Numbered from the stretch's first letter, positions 13,266 to 24,985 are shown. The stretch: 64,000 bases of DNA from Dreissena polymorpha (GCF_020536995.1 NC_068356.1:27012972-27076971), one strand, 5' to 3'. Numbers and translations: made by a program. Notes: generated by a model from the sequence alone, not told the origin.

Positions 13266-13455
13266 CGCATCTCATTCAAAATATAGATGTATTTATTATC
13301 GTTGTGTGATTGAATCAACTGGTTATACAGGTTTTTAAGGTGATACTGTACATGTCCATTGGTGCGGAAATTAATATTTCCTCGTGCACATATTTGTAGG
13401 TTTTGTCATTCGACAGGCAAGCAGGGTAGAGCGAATACGTGATTTAAATCGTTTT

Positions 13456-14430
13456 ATTATCCCCCGCCAGAGGCGGAGGGATATTGTTATGGCGTTGTCC
13501 GTCCGTCCGTCTGTCCGTCCGTCCGGCACTTTTGCGTCCGGAGCAATATCTTGGAAGTGCTTTGGCGGATTTCATTGAAACTTGGTATGAGTATATATAT
13601 GGATAAGAAGATGATGAACGCAAAATGGCATTGTACACCATCTGTTAATAACGGAGTTATGGCCCTTTGTACCTTGAAAAAATGTTTTTACTATAGGCAC
13701 TTTTGTGCCCGGAGCCATATCTTGGAAGTGCTTTGGCGGATTTCATTGAAACTTGGTATGAGCGTATATATGGATAAGACAATGATGCACGCCAAATGGC
13801 ATTGTACACCATCTGTTAATAACGGAGTTATGGTCTATTGTATCTTGAAAAAAATGCTTTTTACTATAGGCACTTTTGTGTCCGGAGCCATATCTTGGAA
13901 GTGCTTTGGCGGATTTCATTGAAACTTGGTAAGAGTATATATATGGATAAGACGATGATGCACGCCAAATGGCATTGTACACCATCTGTTAATAACGGAG
14001 TATTGGCCCTTTGTATTTGAAAAAATGCTTTTTACTATAGGCACTTTTGTGTCCGGAGCCATATCTTAGAAGTGCTTTGGCGGATTTCATTGAAACTTGG
14101 TATGAGTATATATATATGGATGAGACGATGATGCACGCCAAATGGCATTGTACACCATCTGTTAATAAAGGAGTTATGGCCCTTTGTATCTTGAAAAAAT
14201 GCTTTTTACTATAGGCACTTTTGAGTCCGGAGCCATATCTTGGAAGTGCTTTGGCGGTATTCATTGAAACTTGTTATGAGTATATATATATGGATAAGAG
14301 GATGATGCACACCAAATGGCATTGTACACCATCTGTTAATAACGGAGTTATGGCCCTTTGTATCGTAGTATGTTCATCCGTCCGATTTGCATCCACTCCT
14401 TAACAAAATATATGTTGCGGGGGATATTAA
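13456..14430. mobile_element. Non-autonomous element with about five 172-bp tandem units
   Basis: The element begins tatcccccgccagaggcgg and a gtcc-rich run, and ends with gcgggggata, giving short inverted ends around atcccccgc. Inside are about five tandem units of 171-174 bp, each with cacttttgtgtccgg, cttggaagtgctttggcgg and atggcattgtacacc. It encodes nothing convincing; small open frames across the units are by-products of the repetition. The opening motif cccccgccagagg recurs in the tiny element at 53512-53592. Confidence 0.75.
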
Positions 14431-14582
14431 TTCTACGAATTTGCTTGTTAAAATAATGATTTACAGGATTGGATGATATATACGGGGCCGACATAAGAGT
14501 TTCTACCAAGAGTTCCACCTAGAGACTGTTTGGATTATATCTATAGTACTTTAACCTTTCGACTTGTGATTCAATTAGGATA

Positions 14583-15094
14583 TTAAAGCAACACACCTTA
14601 TTTGGCATAGTAAATTTAATTATAAATAAGAAACATATTTTATCTATGCCAATTCGAATATATCTGGTGGTTACACGGTAGAAATCCGTCTTTTTGCGCT
14701 TTAAAATTAAAAAATAAATTTAATAATCATGTTGTTAAAATGGACATATATGTCTAGAAATCCTACTTTCGGTTTTAAAAGCAGTACCGTTTGAAAAAAA
14801 AAACTTGCTAACTGGGCTATTGAATTAATTTAATATTTGCCAATTAGAATAATTCTGGTGGTTACAAGGTAGAAATCCTTCTTTTTAAGATTTAAAGCTT
14901 AAAAATAATCGCGTTTGTCGAAATAGACGTATACGTCTAGAAATCCTACTTTCGGTTTTTAAAGCGGTACCGTTTAAAAAATAATAAATTACTTGCTAAC
15001 TAGGCTGTAGATTTAATAACAATTTTGCACACTTTCAAATTGCATCTATATGTATTGATTAACATGTATTTCATTTCAAGGTGTGTGGCTTTAA
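14583..15094. mobile_element. TTAA-ended MITE, 512 bp
   Basis: The ends are ttaaagcaacacacctt and its near-perfect reverse complement (16 of 17 match), each terminating in TTAA. The interior holds two imperfect copies, about 191 bp apart, of a unit with ctggtggttac and tctagaaatcctactttcgg. The TTAA termini suggest a piggyBac-like origin, which is inference from the end sequence alone. Confidence 0.7.
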
Positions 15095-15720
15095 CTTCAA
15101 ATTATAAATTAGATACTTGAACTTGAATGTGATGTTTGTTGGAATTTATTACTGAATTAATTGCCTTGGTTATTTGTTTATGATTGGGGAAAAATAAAAG
15201 TAAAGAAACTTATTGAGTATTCAGTTGTAACTGTAGGAAATAAAGGCACTAGAAACTCTCAAATTATATAAAAACAAAATAAATTCTAATGTGGTGAAAT
15301 TTACAAAAAATACAGTCCTCAACAAAAAAATGATTTGCCACACTTATAATTGCTCTTAAGCTGCTGAATATTTTCTTTTCATCTGCAAAAGACGACTCTT
15401 GTGTTTTTGTGCCCGTTTTGTGGCTCAATAAATAAATCAGGTTTCCTAGTCAAAACAATCTGATATCTTATTCAACCCAAAGAAAGAACTACTGCGCTTA
15501 ACCAAAGATTTCTCTGTAACATTGGAGTACACTGACCTTAAATGTCTGTATTGTATTTCTGTTAAGTGTATACAAGAACATCAGTCTGGAAGATACTAGT
15601 ATGGTATTTTTTTATATCTATGCATTTAACAAGTAATTTGTTATACTGCAGAAGAAATGAATTAATGACCTGCATTTAATACTCTGAAAGACATTTTAGA
15701 ATATTTTAGCTGCAAACAAC
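15095..15720. other. AT-rich stretch, nothing recognised
   Basis: No open frame, repeat or RNA gene was recognised between the TTAA element and the tRNA-like sequence. Confidence 0.5.
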
Positions 15721-15723
15721 TGT

Positions 15724-15796
15724 CACTACCACTAGGATTTGAACCTAGATCTTCCACTGATCCAGTGGACATGTTAACCAGTTACACCATGGAAGT
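15724..15796 (-). tRNA. tRNA-like sequence, probably a pseudogene or SINE head
   Basis: Read on the minus strand this folds as a tRNA. The acceptor stem is acttcca against tggtagt (6 of 7 pairs). The A-box-like tggtgtaactgg is present, the anticodon stem tccac/gtgga pairs fully, and the T arm ctagg/cctag with loop ttcaaat is perfect. The anticodon loop tggatca lacks the usual T at position 33, which argues against a functional tRNA. No SINE tail was identified. Confidence 0.5.
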
Positions 15797-16302
15797 TAAA
15801 CAGCTGAATAACAGATTTACCCTTAAGAAATAGTAGAATTATATATATTAAACAAGCAGCTACATGTAGGTCATGGCATAAATGTAAATATTGTTAATTA
15901 CATTCCAAGGTACAGAGGACATGACTGTAAGCCATAACACCATAAAAATTGACAGCTGACTTGTATGGACCTTATGCATCCGAGTTGTAAGCTCAGACGA
16001 CTTATGATCATTATTAAAATGTGTGTCTGCTGACGATGTACCATCAATATGAGATTGTAATGAATGTCACACCTTACGTACCAGTCTGTTTATGTACCGG
16101 CACTTTATGTACCTGCACTATCTGACACTTTATGTAACATATATATAATATATAGAGATAAAAAATATATGGTTTAATATAAATGTGTGTTATTAATGAA
16201 ATGATTTTTGTGTGATATTATTTATAAATTAAGACTTATATATTGCCATAGATTATATTTTGTTGCCAGATTGTCTAAGTGTCAGTGAGTTTCTTAGTGT
16301 GA

Positions 16303-16385
16303 TTTATTAGCCCCAGTAGTAATAAATGATTCATTATTCTTACGGTAAGAATAATGAATCATTTATTACTACTGGGGCTAATAAA
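16303..16385. repeat. Perfect palindrome with 41-bp arms and a 1-nt centre
   Basis: 16303-16343 and 16345-16385 are exact reverse complements around a single g. The arm begins tttattagccccagtag and ends cattattcttac. A perfect palindrome this long should extrude or be deleted readily, so it is either very recent or an assembly fold-back. Confidence 0.9.
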
Positions 16386-16564
16386 TTACATCAATAAGTA
16401 ACCCGAAATTGAAGAAAATGATAAAAATCCATTTGTCTCTATCTTATCCTGACTTAGGATTATTAAGTCTTAAATATTTGTATTGCCTATTGTTTAATTG
16501 AAATGTGATACTTTGAAGAAAAAAATAGAATGAACTTCATTGTCAAACTGTGAACAAAATCAGG

Positions 16565-16645
16565 AATTAGGGCGAAACGACCCAGGGCGAACTGGAATTT
16601 GGGCGAAACGACTCAGGGGCGAACGGGAATTAGAGTAACAACCCG
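16565..16645. repeat. gggcgaa short direct repeats
   Basis: Four spaced copies of a gggcgaac/gggcgaaacgac motif. The same motif forms the ends of the PIF/Harbinger element at 51460-56765, so this may be a remnant end of a related element. Confidence 0.55.
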
Positions 16646-16789
16646 GATTCATTTGCAACACTATTTGATTAACTCAAATTTGACTCAATCAACGCTTGTG
16701 TCAAATTAATCAAAGTTGTTTGCACAGGTTATTATTGCCCATTAATACTTACGGATACTTACAGATGTCGTTCTAGCAGTAGGTTGGTG

Positions 16790-17470
16790 TCCCCATCCTT
16801 TTATGCTAGCTCCTCGTTATCTTGAATACTTCTAGTAAATTCTAGACATTCCATGTATTGATATTTTATGGGTTGATCGCTTAGGAATTTATCCAATCGT
16901 CTTTCAAAAGAGTGAACCGTCTTAGCTGATATTACATGTTCAGGTAATTTGTTCCATATGTCCACAATCCGGTAACAAAACGAATATTTCCTAACATCCA
17001 ATCTTTATCGCCTTTTAAAAAGTTTATGCTCATGTCTCCTTGTTGAATGACTGGTGATTTTCTCGAATAATTTTGAAACAGCTGTGTTGTGCTTTATAGT
17101 TATTATTTTATATTATTCAATGAGGTCTCCTCGTAATCTTCTATAAGCAAGAGTAGGTAATTTCATATCCTTCAATCTCTCCTCATATGACATTTCAGAT
17201 AAACCAGGTACTTGTTTCATCGCACGCCTTTGGACATTTTCTTACATTTCAATGTCTTTTTTCAGATGTGGATTCCAGACTGGATTTGCATATTCTAAAT
17301 GAGGTCTCACTAACGATGTGAACAGAATTTTAAAAACTGTCTTGTCTATATATTCAAACGTTTGTCTAATTACTCCAACGATCGAGTTTGCTTTATTAAC
17401 TTTTTCATTTATATGATTGTCAAATTTTAATTTGTTATCAGTAACAACACCTATACCTTTCTCTTCTATA
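16790..17470 (-). pseudogene. LINE 3-prime fragment (CR1/Jockey-type reverse transcriptase C-terminus)
   Basis: Minus-strand translation gives the carboxyl part of a non-LTR reverse transcriptase. Recognisable pieces are LVRPHLEYANPVWNPHLKKD, VPGLSEMSYEERLKDMKLP, TLAYRRLRGDLIE and finally YSFCYRIVDIWNKLPEHV with SFERRLDKFL. This thumb/C-terminal block is typical of the CR1/Jockey group in invertebrates. There are at least three in-frame stops, and everything upstream of the thumb is absent, so it is 5-prime truncated and dead. It lies inside the inverted-end element at 16066-17567. Confidence 0.8.
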
Positions 17471-17659
17471 CTGCTATGAATAAATGGACATTAACAACTA
17501 TATAATATATAGGTGGTACGTAACATTTCAACGTGGTACATAAAAGACCTGGTACATAAGGTGTCACAACCGACTGTAATAAGAATAGCTTTACAACAGA
17601 CAAAACAGCAGTCCTCTACTGGGTTAATGTTTTCGGAAAACAAAACATAACACGGATCA

Positions 17660-17978
17660 TACATTTCAATCTACGGTGTCTGTGTCTTAATTTGTATCGA
17701 GTGTTCCGGGATTGTCTCCCATATAGCCATCGTCTAATAATTTTGACTTAACCATTTATGAAATCGATCGTGATTGCAAAAGGAAATTTGTGTACAAGTA
17801 CTGCCATCAAAAATGGGAGCATCTGGAACATTTAACTTTTTCCAAAACCAGTAAGAAGGACTGCTATTGTGTCCTTTCCATCGAACACAGCTCGAAGAAC
17901 ATCTAGCTGTTGCTGCTTAAGCTCAATCTTCGCTTTCAATTTCGTCAATAATAACACGCATTGCTCGAACGACGACAT
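17660..17978 (-). pseudogene. RecQ-like DNA helicase N-terminal fragment
   Basis: From an ATG at 17978 on the minus strand, 48 residues read to GKS. The stretch LKQQQLDVLRAVFDGKDT is a RecQ-type Q-motif region, and VLLTGFGKS is the Walker A motif of RecQ helicases (usual form VLPTGFGKS). Just after GKS the frame is lost by what looks like one missing base; in the shifted frame the next residues LMFQMLPFLM fit the usual continuation. The remaining helicase motifs are not found, so it is a fragment. It sits beside satellite array 2. It may be a captured host exon or part of a mobile element. Confidence 0.65.
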
Positions 17979-18104
17979 TGTTATTGTTGTTGAGAACTAT
18001 ATTTTCGGTGTAATATCTTCCGTCTAAAGGCGTTAGACATATCCCTACACCACATACACCCGAGAGACGATCGCCGTTATGGCGGAATTGTCCGAGGGTT
18101 ACCG

Positions 18105-19395
18105 ATTGTCATTTACTGTGGCCATAGTCGACTTGCAGTAATGAACAATGATGCCATTATAAGAGTCATTTTCTGTGGCCATGGTCGACCTGCCGTAATG
18201 AACGATGGTGTCATTTTAAGAGTCATTTACTGTGGCCATAGTCGACTTGCAGTAATAAACAATGGTGTCATTTTAAGAGTCATTCACTGGGGCCATAGTC
18301 TACTTGCAGTTATGAACAATGCTGGGATTTTAAGAGTCATTTACTGTGGCCATTGTCGACTTGCAGTAATAAACAATGTTGTCATTTAAAGAGTCGTTTA
18401 CTGTGGCCATAGTCGACTTGCAGTAATGAACAATTCTGTCATTTTAAGAGTCATTCACTGTGGCCATAGTCGACTGGACTTAATGAACAATGGTGCCATT
18501 ATAAGAGTTATTTACTCTGCAAATAGTCGACTTGCAGTAATAAACAATGGTGCCATTATAAGAGTCATTTACTGTGGCCATAATCAACTTGCAGTAAGGA
18601 ACAAAGATGTCAATTAAAGAGCCGTTTACTGTGGCCATAGTCGACTTGCAGTAATGAACAATGGTTTAAAAGTCATTCACTGTGGCCATAGTCGACATGA
18701 AGTGAGGAACAATCGTGTCATTGTAAGAGTCATTAACTGAGGCCATAGTCGACTTTCAGTAATAAACGATGGTGTCATTTTAAGATTCATTTACTGTGGC
18801 CATAGTCGACTTGCAGCAATGAACAATGGTGTCATTTTAAGAGGCATTTACTGTGGCCATAGTCGACTTGCACTAATGAACAATGGTGTCATTAAAAGAG
18901 TCGTTCACTGCGGCCATAGTCGACTTGCATTAATGAACAATGGTGTCTATTTATTAGTCATTTACTGTGGCCATAGTCGACTAGCATAAATGAACAATGT
19001 TGCCATTATAAGAGTCATTTAATGTGGCCATAGTCGACCTGCAGTAATAAATAATGGTGTCATTTTAAGAGCCATTAACTGTGACCATAGTCGACTTTCA
19101 ATGATGAACGATGGAGTCATTTTAAGAGTCATTTACTGTGGCCATAGTCGACTTACAGTAATGAACAATGGTGCCATTATACGAGTCATGTATTGTGGTC
19201 ATAGGCTACTTGTAGGTATCAACAATTGTGTCATTTTAAGAGGCATTTACTGTGGCCATAGTCGACTTGCAGTAATGAATAAAAGTGGGATTTTAAGAGC
19301 CATATATTGTTGCAATATACGACTTTCAGTAACGAACCTTAGTGCATGTTTAAGTGGTATTTACTGTGGCCATATTCGACTTCTAGTCAAGACTA
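18105..19395 (+). repeat. 57-bp satellite array 2, opposite orientation
   Basis: About 22-23 units of the same 57-bp satellite as at 1625-7056, here reverse-complemented (tgtggccatagtcgacttgcagtaatgaac). The 19-residue peptide frame is therefore open on the plus strand, for example at 18141-18389 and 19101-19409. Units are more divergent and some are shortened. The two arrays are inverted relative to each other, with 5 kb of other repeats between them. Confidence 0.9.
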
Positions 19396-19429
19396 TAGAC
19401 TTTTTATAGTCAATAGCGATATTTCGATT

Positions 19430-20440
19430 TTATAATAATCTACAGTGCTAGAAGATGAGTTGTACTAACGAATGCAATTTGAATAATTATTTTCTCACGC
19501 CGTTGCTAGACTCCAAGAAGGAAACTACTAAAAAAATTACAAGAATTGTTTTAAATGTATTAGTCCGTCGGTACCGCACATATTACAAACAAAAACGTGT
19601 TTGCTTTAAACTTTAACTTTAACCGTTTGAACATCATGCACAAACTATTAAGCGTTAAACTGTTTTGCTAAATAAAACAAAATTGTAACGTAATTTGGTG
19701 GTTCACTGCCTTTTTTGCCGAGTATTGAAAAGAGACTGTGCAGCCAATGGAAAAGAGACGTATCCAAAAAAGAACTGTAAACAAACATGTATCTTGTACA
19801 CTTTATGTAACACATTTTTGCATGTTGAAGAACTTGTACTCAAAACAACTGTTTTATAAATTATAGACGAAGATTTAGGTGTGGATAATCTACATGTAAA
19901 ACTTATATAGGGTACTGGTACAGTGAGGTCGTCAGTTCCCAATCATCAATCAAATTATAAATGTATTCTTTAAGTTATTACATGTTGCAAAAATTAGATA
20001 ATTATAGTAGAAAGTAATTGTATATTTTTTAAAAAAACAGGACATACACCGGTATTTTGGCTGGAAAGTGTAATTAAATATTTGGTACATAATATTAATA
20101 CATATAATAAAAAAATGAGTCATACATTACTATTTATCCCGTATTATGTTTTTATATAATAGAAGTTATTACATGATGCAAAAATTAGATAATTATAATA
20201 GAAAATAATTACATATTTAATTTAAAAAAAAAGGACATACACCGGTATTTTGGCCGGAAAGTGTAACTATATACATGGTACATAATATAAATACATATAA
20301 TAAAAATAATAAAAATACTTTATAATAAAAAAGTGTAATTAAATATATGGTACACAATATAAATACATAACATATAATTAAAAAAAAATGAGTCATACAT
20401 TTCTATTTATCCCGTATTATGTTTTATATAATAGAAGTTA
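19430..20440. repeat. AT-rich region with an imperfect tandem duplication
   Basis: No gene is seen. From about 19971 to 20455 a segment containing attacatgttgcaaaaattag, ggacatacaccggtatttt and gagtcatacattactatttatcccg is present in two to three diverged copies roughly 190-280 bp apart. The last copy runs up to the stop of the minus-strand protease gene. Confidence 0.55.
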
Positions 20441-22130
20441 TTACATGTTGCAATTTGGGCAAACAAATTGCACATCAACATTAGAAATGTCCGATGGTGC
20501 ATGAACACATTGCTTGTGAAACATTTGACAGTTTGAGCATTTGTCGCATTGAACTTGATCTCCTACACATGATGGCAAATTACAAATACAAAATAAATCA
20601 ATTGTTATTGACTTGGATTTATTTTTTTGTCGAACACTGATAGTTTTACTGGTTGTTGGAAATTCAATCATATGTTCGGAATCTAAACAAGACAAAAGAT
20701 GTTCTCTTAACTTTAAGGAATTAAATATCAAATCAAAAAATGTTTTTTTCCTAAAACACAAAGATGTTGCCTGCGCAATTGCATAAAGACCACAATCGAC
20801 GGAAGTATCTTGTTTTTGCACTGACGGAACTATGATATTAATTTTGTCTTCGCCTTCACCATAAATTTGCGCCAATTGTATTTTCAGACCATCAGGAATG
20901 ATCTTATCATCGGGTCTTGTATTGCCTAAACTGTCAAGTAAATAAAAAAAAATTTGTGTTCGAAGATGTTACCCTATGATCGTTGTGGGTGTGATGGATC
21001 TGACACGACAGGTTTTTATTAATTGGTTTTAAGGGAATATGCGTTACCCATTTTTTTGTTGTCTTGTCAAATTGTGGGACCTTCTCGGGTAATTGAAGGC
21101 CGCCAATATCATTACCGAATTGATTTCTTAAAAGCTTATTGACTGCCTCCATATGCTGAGAATGTAGTTTTTCGTTGTTTGTTATGTCATTTTTGTCATT
21201 TACGTTTAATTTGAGGTTTTCGTTCCACCATAAAATGATTTTATTTGGATTGCTATCGCGACGGTCGCTGATATCAATACATGTGTTAATCGATTCTATC
21301 TGTGTAAGAGGTTTTTCTTGAACTGTTAAAAAATGTTAATCATCATTTGCTAGTTTAAAGGGGCCTTTTCACAGATTTTGGCATTTTTTTAACTTATTCA
21401 TTAAATGCTTTATATTGATAAATGTAAACATTGGATCATAAAAGCTCCAGTAAAAAATCAAGAAAAAAATTTAAAAAAAGGAAAAGAACATTGCCCGGAG
21501 CAGGTTTCGAACCAGTGACCCCTGGAGTCGTGCCAGAGTCCTGAAGTAAAAACGCTTTAGCCTACTGAGCTATTCCGCCGAGTACACATTCTTGACGTAT
21601 TTTATACCTTATATAAGCAATCTTCGTAGTTTCACAAAATTTAACGACAAAAACAGAACTCTCCAAATTATTCAATCGTTTCGCGTTGCAACGCTTTATA
21701 ATTTTTAGGTTTTAAAATCGTCAAAAGATGCATATAATGGCTATATTAGAGCATGGTTAATGTTCAGTATTACTGTTTCCTCACAAATATCATAACTAAA
21801 ACGAAAACTTACGAATCTGAAACAACTTTTTTCAATTTTGTCAATTTACCAAAGCGTGAAAAGATCCCTTTAACATCATTTTCACAAAATCCTATCACGC
21901 TATCATTTCGAAGGTCGCTCAATTCAATGAATTCATTTATTTCGTGTATAATTGACAGGTCAGGTATTTTCTTAAATTTACATGGGTCTTCTGTAGGGAT
22001 AACTCACGTTTTCTTTTATTTCCACTTGTGGAATAAGGCGTTTTAATGAATGATTTTGGCGTTCAGGCGTCAAATAACGATCTACGAACATTAACGGTTT
22101 GTTTTGCGGCATTATTAGGTGTAATGGAGG
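20441..22130 (-). pseudogene. Ulp1-type cysteine protease with C-terminal PHD-like finger
   Basis: Read from high to low coordinates. The upstream coding part near 22000-21870 has SIIHEINEFIELSDLRND. A second exon opens near 21321 after a good acceptor, with KIILWWNENLKLNV, the family-typical AVNKLLRNQF, GGLQ and then QIHHTHNDH, which is the position of the catalytic His. The last part, 20875-20441, has QKQDTSVDCGLYAIAQAT, the Gln and Cys block of Ulp1/SENP (C48) proteases. A C4HC3 PHD-like finger follows (CICNLPSC, CDKCSNC, FHKQC, CPNC) and the chain ends 2 residues later. The frame is interrupted at least once, so this copy is probably dead. Such protease-PHD combinations occur in mollusc mobile elements, so a transposon origin is as likely as a host SUMO protease. 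A TTAA element sits in its intron. Confidence 0.65.
21355..21873. mobile_element. TTAA-ended element carrying a tRNA-like sequence
   Basis: The ends are ttaaaggggccttttc and the reverse complement of gaaaagatccctttaa (14 of 16 match). Around 21491-21580, on the minus strand, it contains a tRNA-like sequence with an A-box tagctcagtagg and a B-box ggtttcgaac-type match (ggttcgaaacc). Two further copies of the family are at 25696-26211 and 35107-35515. It lies in an intron of the protease gene. Confidence 0.7.
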
Positions 22131-22245
22131 ACGTTAGCATGTCTTTTTTAGAACTATTTTTAATTATAGCATCCGTAGCCGCATTGACTTGAATATCGTC
22201 ATCACCCTTTCTTCCCCTTTTAGTTCCGCATTTTTTTACTTATTT

Positions 22246-23345
22246 TGCTAATCTTAGTATAAGTGTACATAGTAAAGCACACCAATGGCGGCCGAACGCA
22301 AAATTTTGCGATCGGCCGCCAAAAAAATCTGTAAAGAGCGGATAATATAGACAAAGAAGGATTATCGGAAAGAGCGGATGATATGAACAAAGAAGGAAAG
22401 AGCGGATGACATATACAAAGAACGAAACTGCGGATGATATGTACAAAGAAGGAAACTGCGGATGATATATACAAAGAAGGAAACTGCGGGCAGTTAAATA
22501 ATTAATAAATCTGCGGATGATATATACAAAGAAGGGATTTTCGGATAATATATACAAAGAACGAAACTGCCAAAAAAATCTGTAAAGAGCGCATAATATA
22601 GACAAAGAAGGATAATCGGAAAGAGCGGATGATATGAACAAAGAAGGAAACAGCGGATGATATGTTCAAAGAATGAAACTGCGGATGATATGTACAAAGA
22701 AGGAAACTGCGGATGATATATACAAAAAGGAAACTGCGGACAACATGAATAATTAATAAATCTGCGGATGATATATACAAAGAACGAAACTGCGGATGAT
22801 ATATATAGTCTGCTAATCTTAGTATAAGTGTACATAGTAATACACACCAATGGCGACCGAGCGCAAAATTTTGCGATCGGCCGCCAAAAAAATCTGTAAA
22901 GAGCGGATAATATAGACAAAGAAGGATTATCGGAAAGAGCGGATGATATGAACAAAGAAGGAAGCAGCGGATGATATGATGTGTTTATTATCAATAAAGT
23001 AATGTTCATATCATCCGCTCTTTCCGATAATCCTTCTTTGTCTATATTATCCGCTCTTTACTATATACCCTATATCAAATATATCATCCGCATATTCCTT
23101 CATTGTATATATCATCCACAGGTTCCTTCTTTGTTCATATCATCCGCTCTTTCCGATAATCCTTCTTTGTCTATATTATCCGCTCTTTTCTATATACCCT
23201 ATATAAAAAATATCATCCGCAGATTCCTTCTTGGTATTTATCATCCGCAGTTTCCTTCTTTGTTCATATTCCGCTCTTTCCGATAATCCTTCTTTGTCTA
23301 TATTATCCGCTCTTTACTATATACCCTATATCATCCGCTCTTTTA
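22246..23345. repeat. 28-bp minisatellite block that changes orientation
   Basis: Units of about 28 bp with the core gcggatgatat and caaagaaggaaa run forward from about 22330 to 22985, then as reverse complements to about 23345. A 155-bp lead segment (gctaatcttagtataagtg, then a cgcaaaattttgcg palindrome) occurs at 22246 and again at 22812, 566 bp apart, so a larger block was duplicated. Open frames on both strands here are rich in ISSA and SLYI repeats and follow from the repetition. Confidence 0.8.
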
Positions 23346-24740
23346 TGCGCCTTTTAGTACCTGCCTCTTAAAAACAGCGACCGACATTAATTTCGAATAT
23401 AGGGTAATTGTCAGATAATTTCAATGTCGATACTGCACTAACCTTGATTTTCAGTTACTTTCTAAATATAAATTTGTGTTTTATGTTTTTTCTACATCGT
23501 ACAGGTGCTCTATTTATGGTGAATATTCTCCAATAGCGAATTATGTAACAGCAGGTGCATTTTTATTACAGGGGTTGTCGCAAAACAAACATTCTTAAAA
23601 TATAAATTACATTACCTGATTGATATGTAATGACAGATCTTGTAATAACAATTACAATAAAGAAAACAAAAACAAATGGACCCTTTCAAGAGAAAACCAT
23701 GTACATTGCATCTGCATAATTGTTATCTCCGCTGCAGTCCACACAGGCTGATCTATAATGAATATTTCCGTGGACCATATTAAAAAAATCTTGAAACAGA
23801 ATATACAGTAAAAGGGTAACATTACGATTCAGGAGACAACCCCCATTATGGGAAAAGGGCGTTTCAAAACTGACATCTGTACCAAGGTGTCTGTTTCGCG
23901 TGTTTTAATCAACAGTTCAACTGAAAATGTACACATCTAGTTGTTTTCTGATTCTCTGATAAATATCCTTCAACTTGATACCACGATCATTTACTGTTGA
24001 CAATTTATTAGAAAAATAATCGTTTCTTTCTCACTGATCTACACATCCGCAGGCAGAATTTTGAGCCATTCGAAACAAATGTCTGCGAGCGCTTCAATGA
24101 TGGTGACTGCTAAGAGTTGTCTGTTTAATTCCGGTTTTTGTGGGGGAAAACATTAAATGTTATTGTTCATGACTGCACAATTTGTTTTGCTAAAAGTGTT
24201 AAGTTTTTTTAATGTTGAATTAATTTTGATTTGTTTCGGAACTGAAGAATTTTCGGAACTGACGACCTCCCTTTACTCACATAAAAACTTACCGTTGTCA
24301 ATATAAATTGCGGCATGATGTTCTTTTACTTATTCCGAACGCGAATTGTTTCAGCTACACTTCTGATAGAAATTATGTGATCACCGAATTCCAAATGGTG
24401 GGTCCCTACTTGTAGAAAATGACATAGGAACCTAGAACAGTATTTTGTGTAATGAAGTATTGTTTGACTTGATGATGAGACCGATTCAGGGCCATCATGA
24501 CCCGCCCACTTGTTTGTATTTTGTTTTGTTTGTCTCGCTCACTTTGGTGGGTAGACAGGTTTCATGATTACTTGGTACTAATTTACTCAAGTGATCTGTG
24601 TAAATCGTCAGTGTGAAATTGTGATCTGTTAGTTGTCGTGTGAAATTGCCCGTATAAGAATGCAGCTGAGAATAATATAGCTTATTCTCAAAAACATAAC
24701 GATATCTCTCTCGGAATTATCAATCAAGTGATAATGTCTA
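23346..24740. other. Non-coding stretch upstream of the membrane-protein gene
   Basis: No convincing coding exon, RNA gene or repeat was recognised. It may hold the promoter and the 5-prime untranslated exon of the gene starting at 25086, since that gene's first coding exon is preceded by a splice acceptor. Confidence 0.45.
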
Positions 24741-24749
24741 ATATCTAGG

Positions 24750-24985
24750 ATTAGGCAGACACTAGGCCACAGGGCCGGCAAGTAAAAGTAATCAAGAGGT
24801 TGCCATGGGGTATTTGATATCAGGTTGTCTGGCTGGCATATGAGATGTAACGGGTTCGATCCCCTCTCCGGGAGCGTTCTTTAGATCTCCCTCCAAAGAC
24901 ACCAAGCTCACATTCTAGGACCAGGAAACCGCCTCGAGAGCGTTTCAAAAGCCTCAGGCTTTTGATGCAATCAATCTAAAATAAA
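24750..24985 (+). mobile_element. tRNA-derived SINE-like element
   Basis: A B-box gggttcgatcccc near 24860 is followed by a conserved-looking body with tccaaagacaccaagctc, ctaggaccaggaaaccg and ctcgagagcgtttcaa, ending in an A-rich tail (ctaaaataaaatagg). The layout of tRNA-like head, body and A-rich tail is that of a SINE; it resembles tRNA-headed SINEs described from bivalves. The A-box half is poorly preserved. Confidence 0.55.

Larger units (their letters stand above)
16066..17567. mobile_element. Inverted-end element (gtcacaccttacgtacc) with nested content
   Basis: gtcacaccttacgtacc at the left and its reverse complement at the right (15 of 17 match) bound about 1.5 kb. Both ends carry subrepeats of a ttatgtacc/ggtacgtaa type. 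Inside lie an 83-nt palindrome, a gggcgaa repeat block and a LINE fragment, so this is a nest of insertions. The family is not recognised. Confidence 0.5.

Noticed and set aside
13384-14403. Series of small frames containing MHAKWHCTPSVNNGV
   Set aside because: They repeat with the 172-bp units of a non-autonomous element.
15724-15796. Functional tRNA gene
   Set aside because: An acceptor mismatch and the absence of T at position 33 of the anticodon loop make a working tRNA unlikely; kept only as tRNA-like.
22220-23286. Overlapping minus- and plus-strand frames rich in ISSA/SLYI
   Set aside because: They are created by the 28-bp minisatellite and have no independent support.
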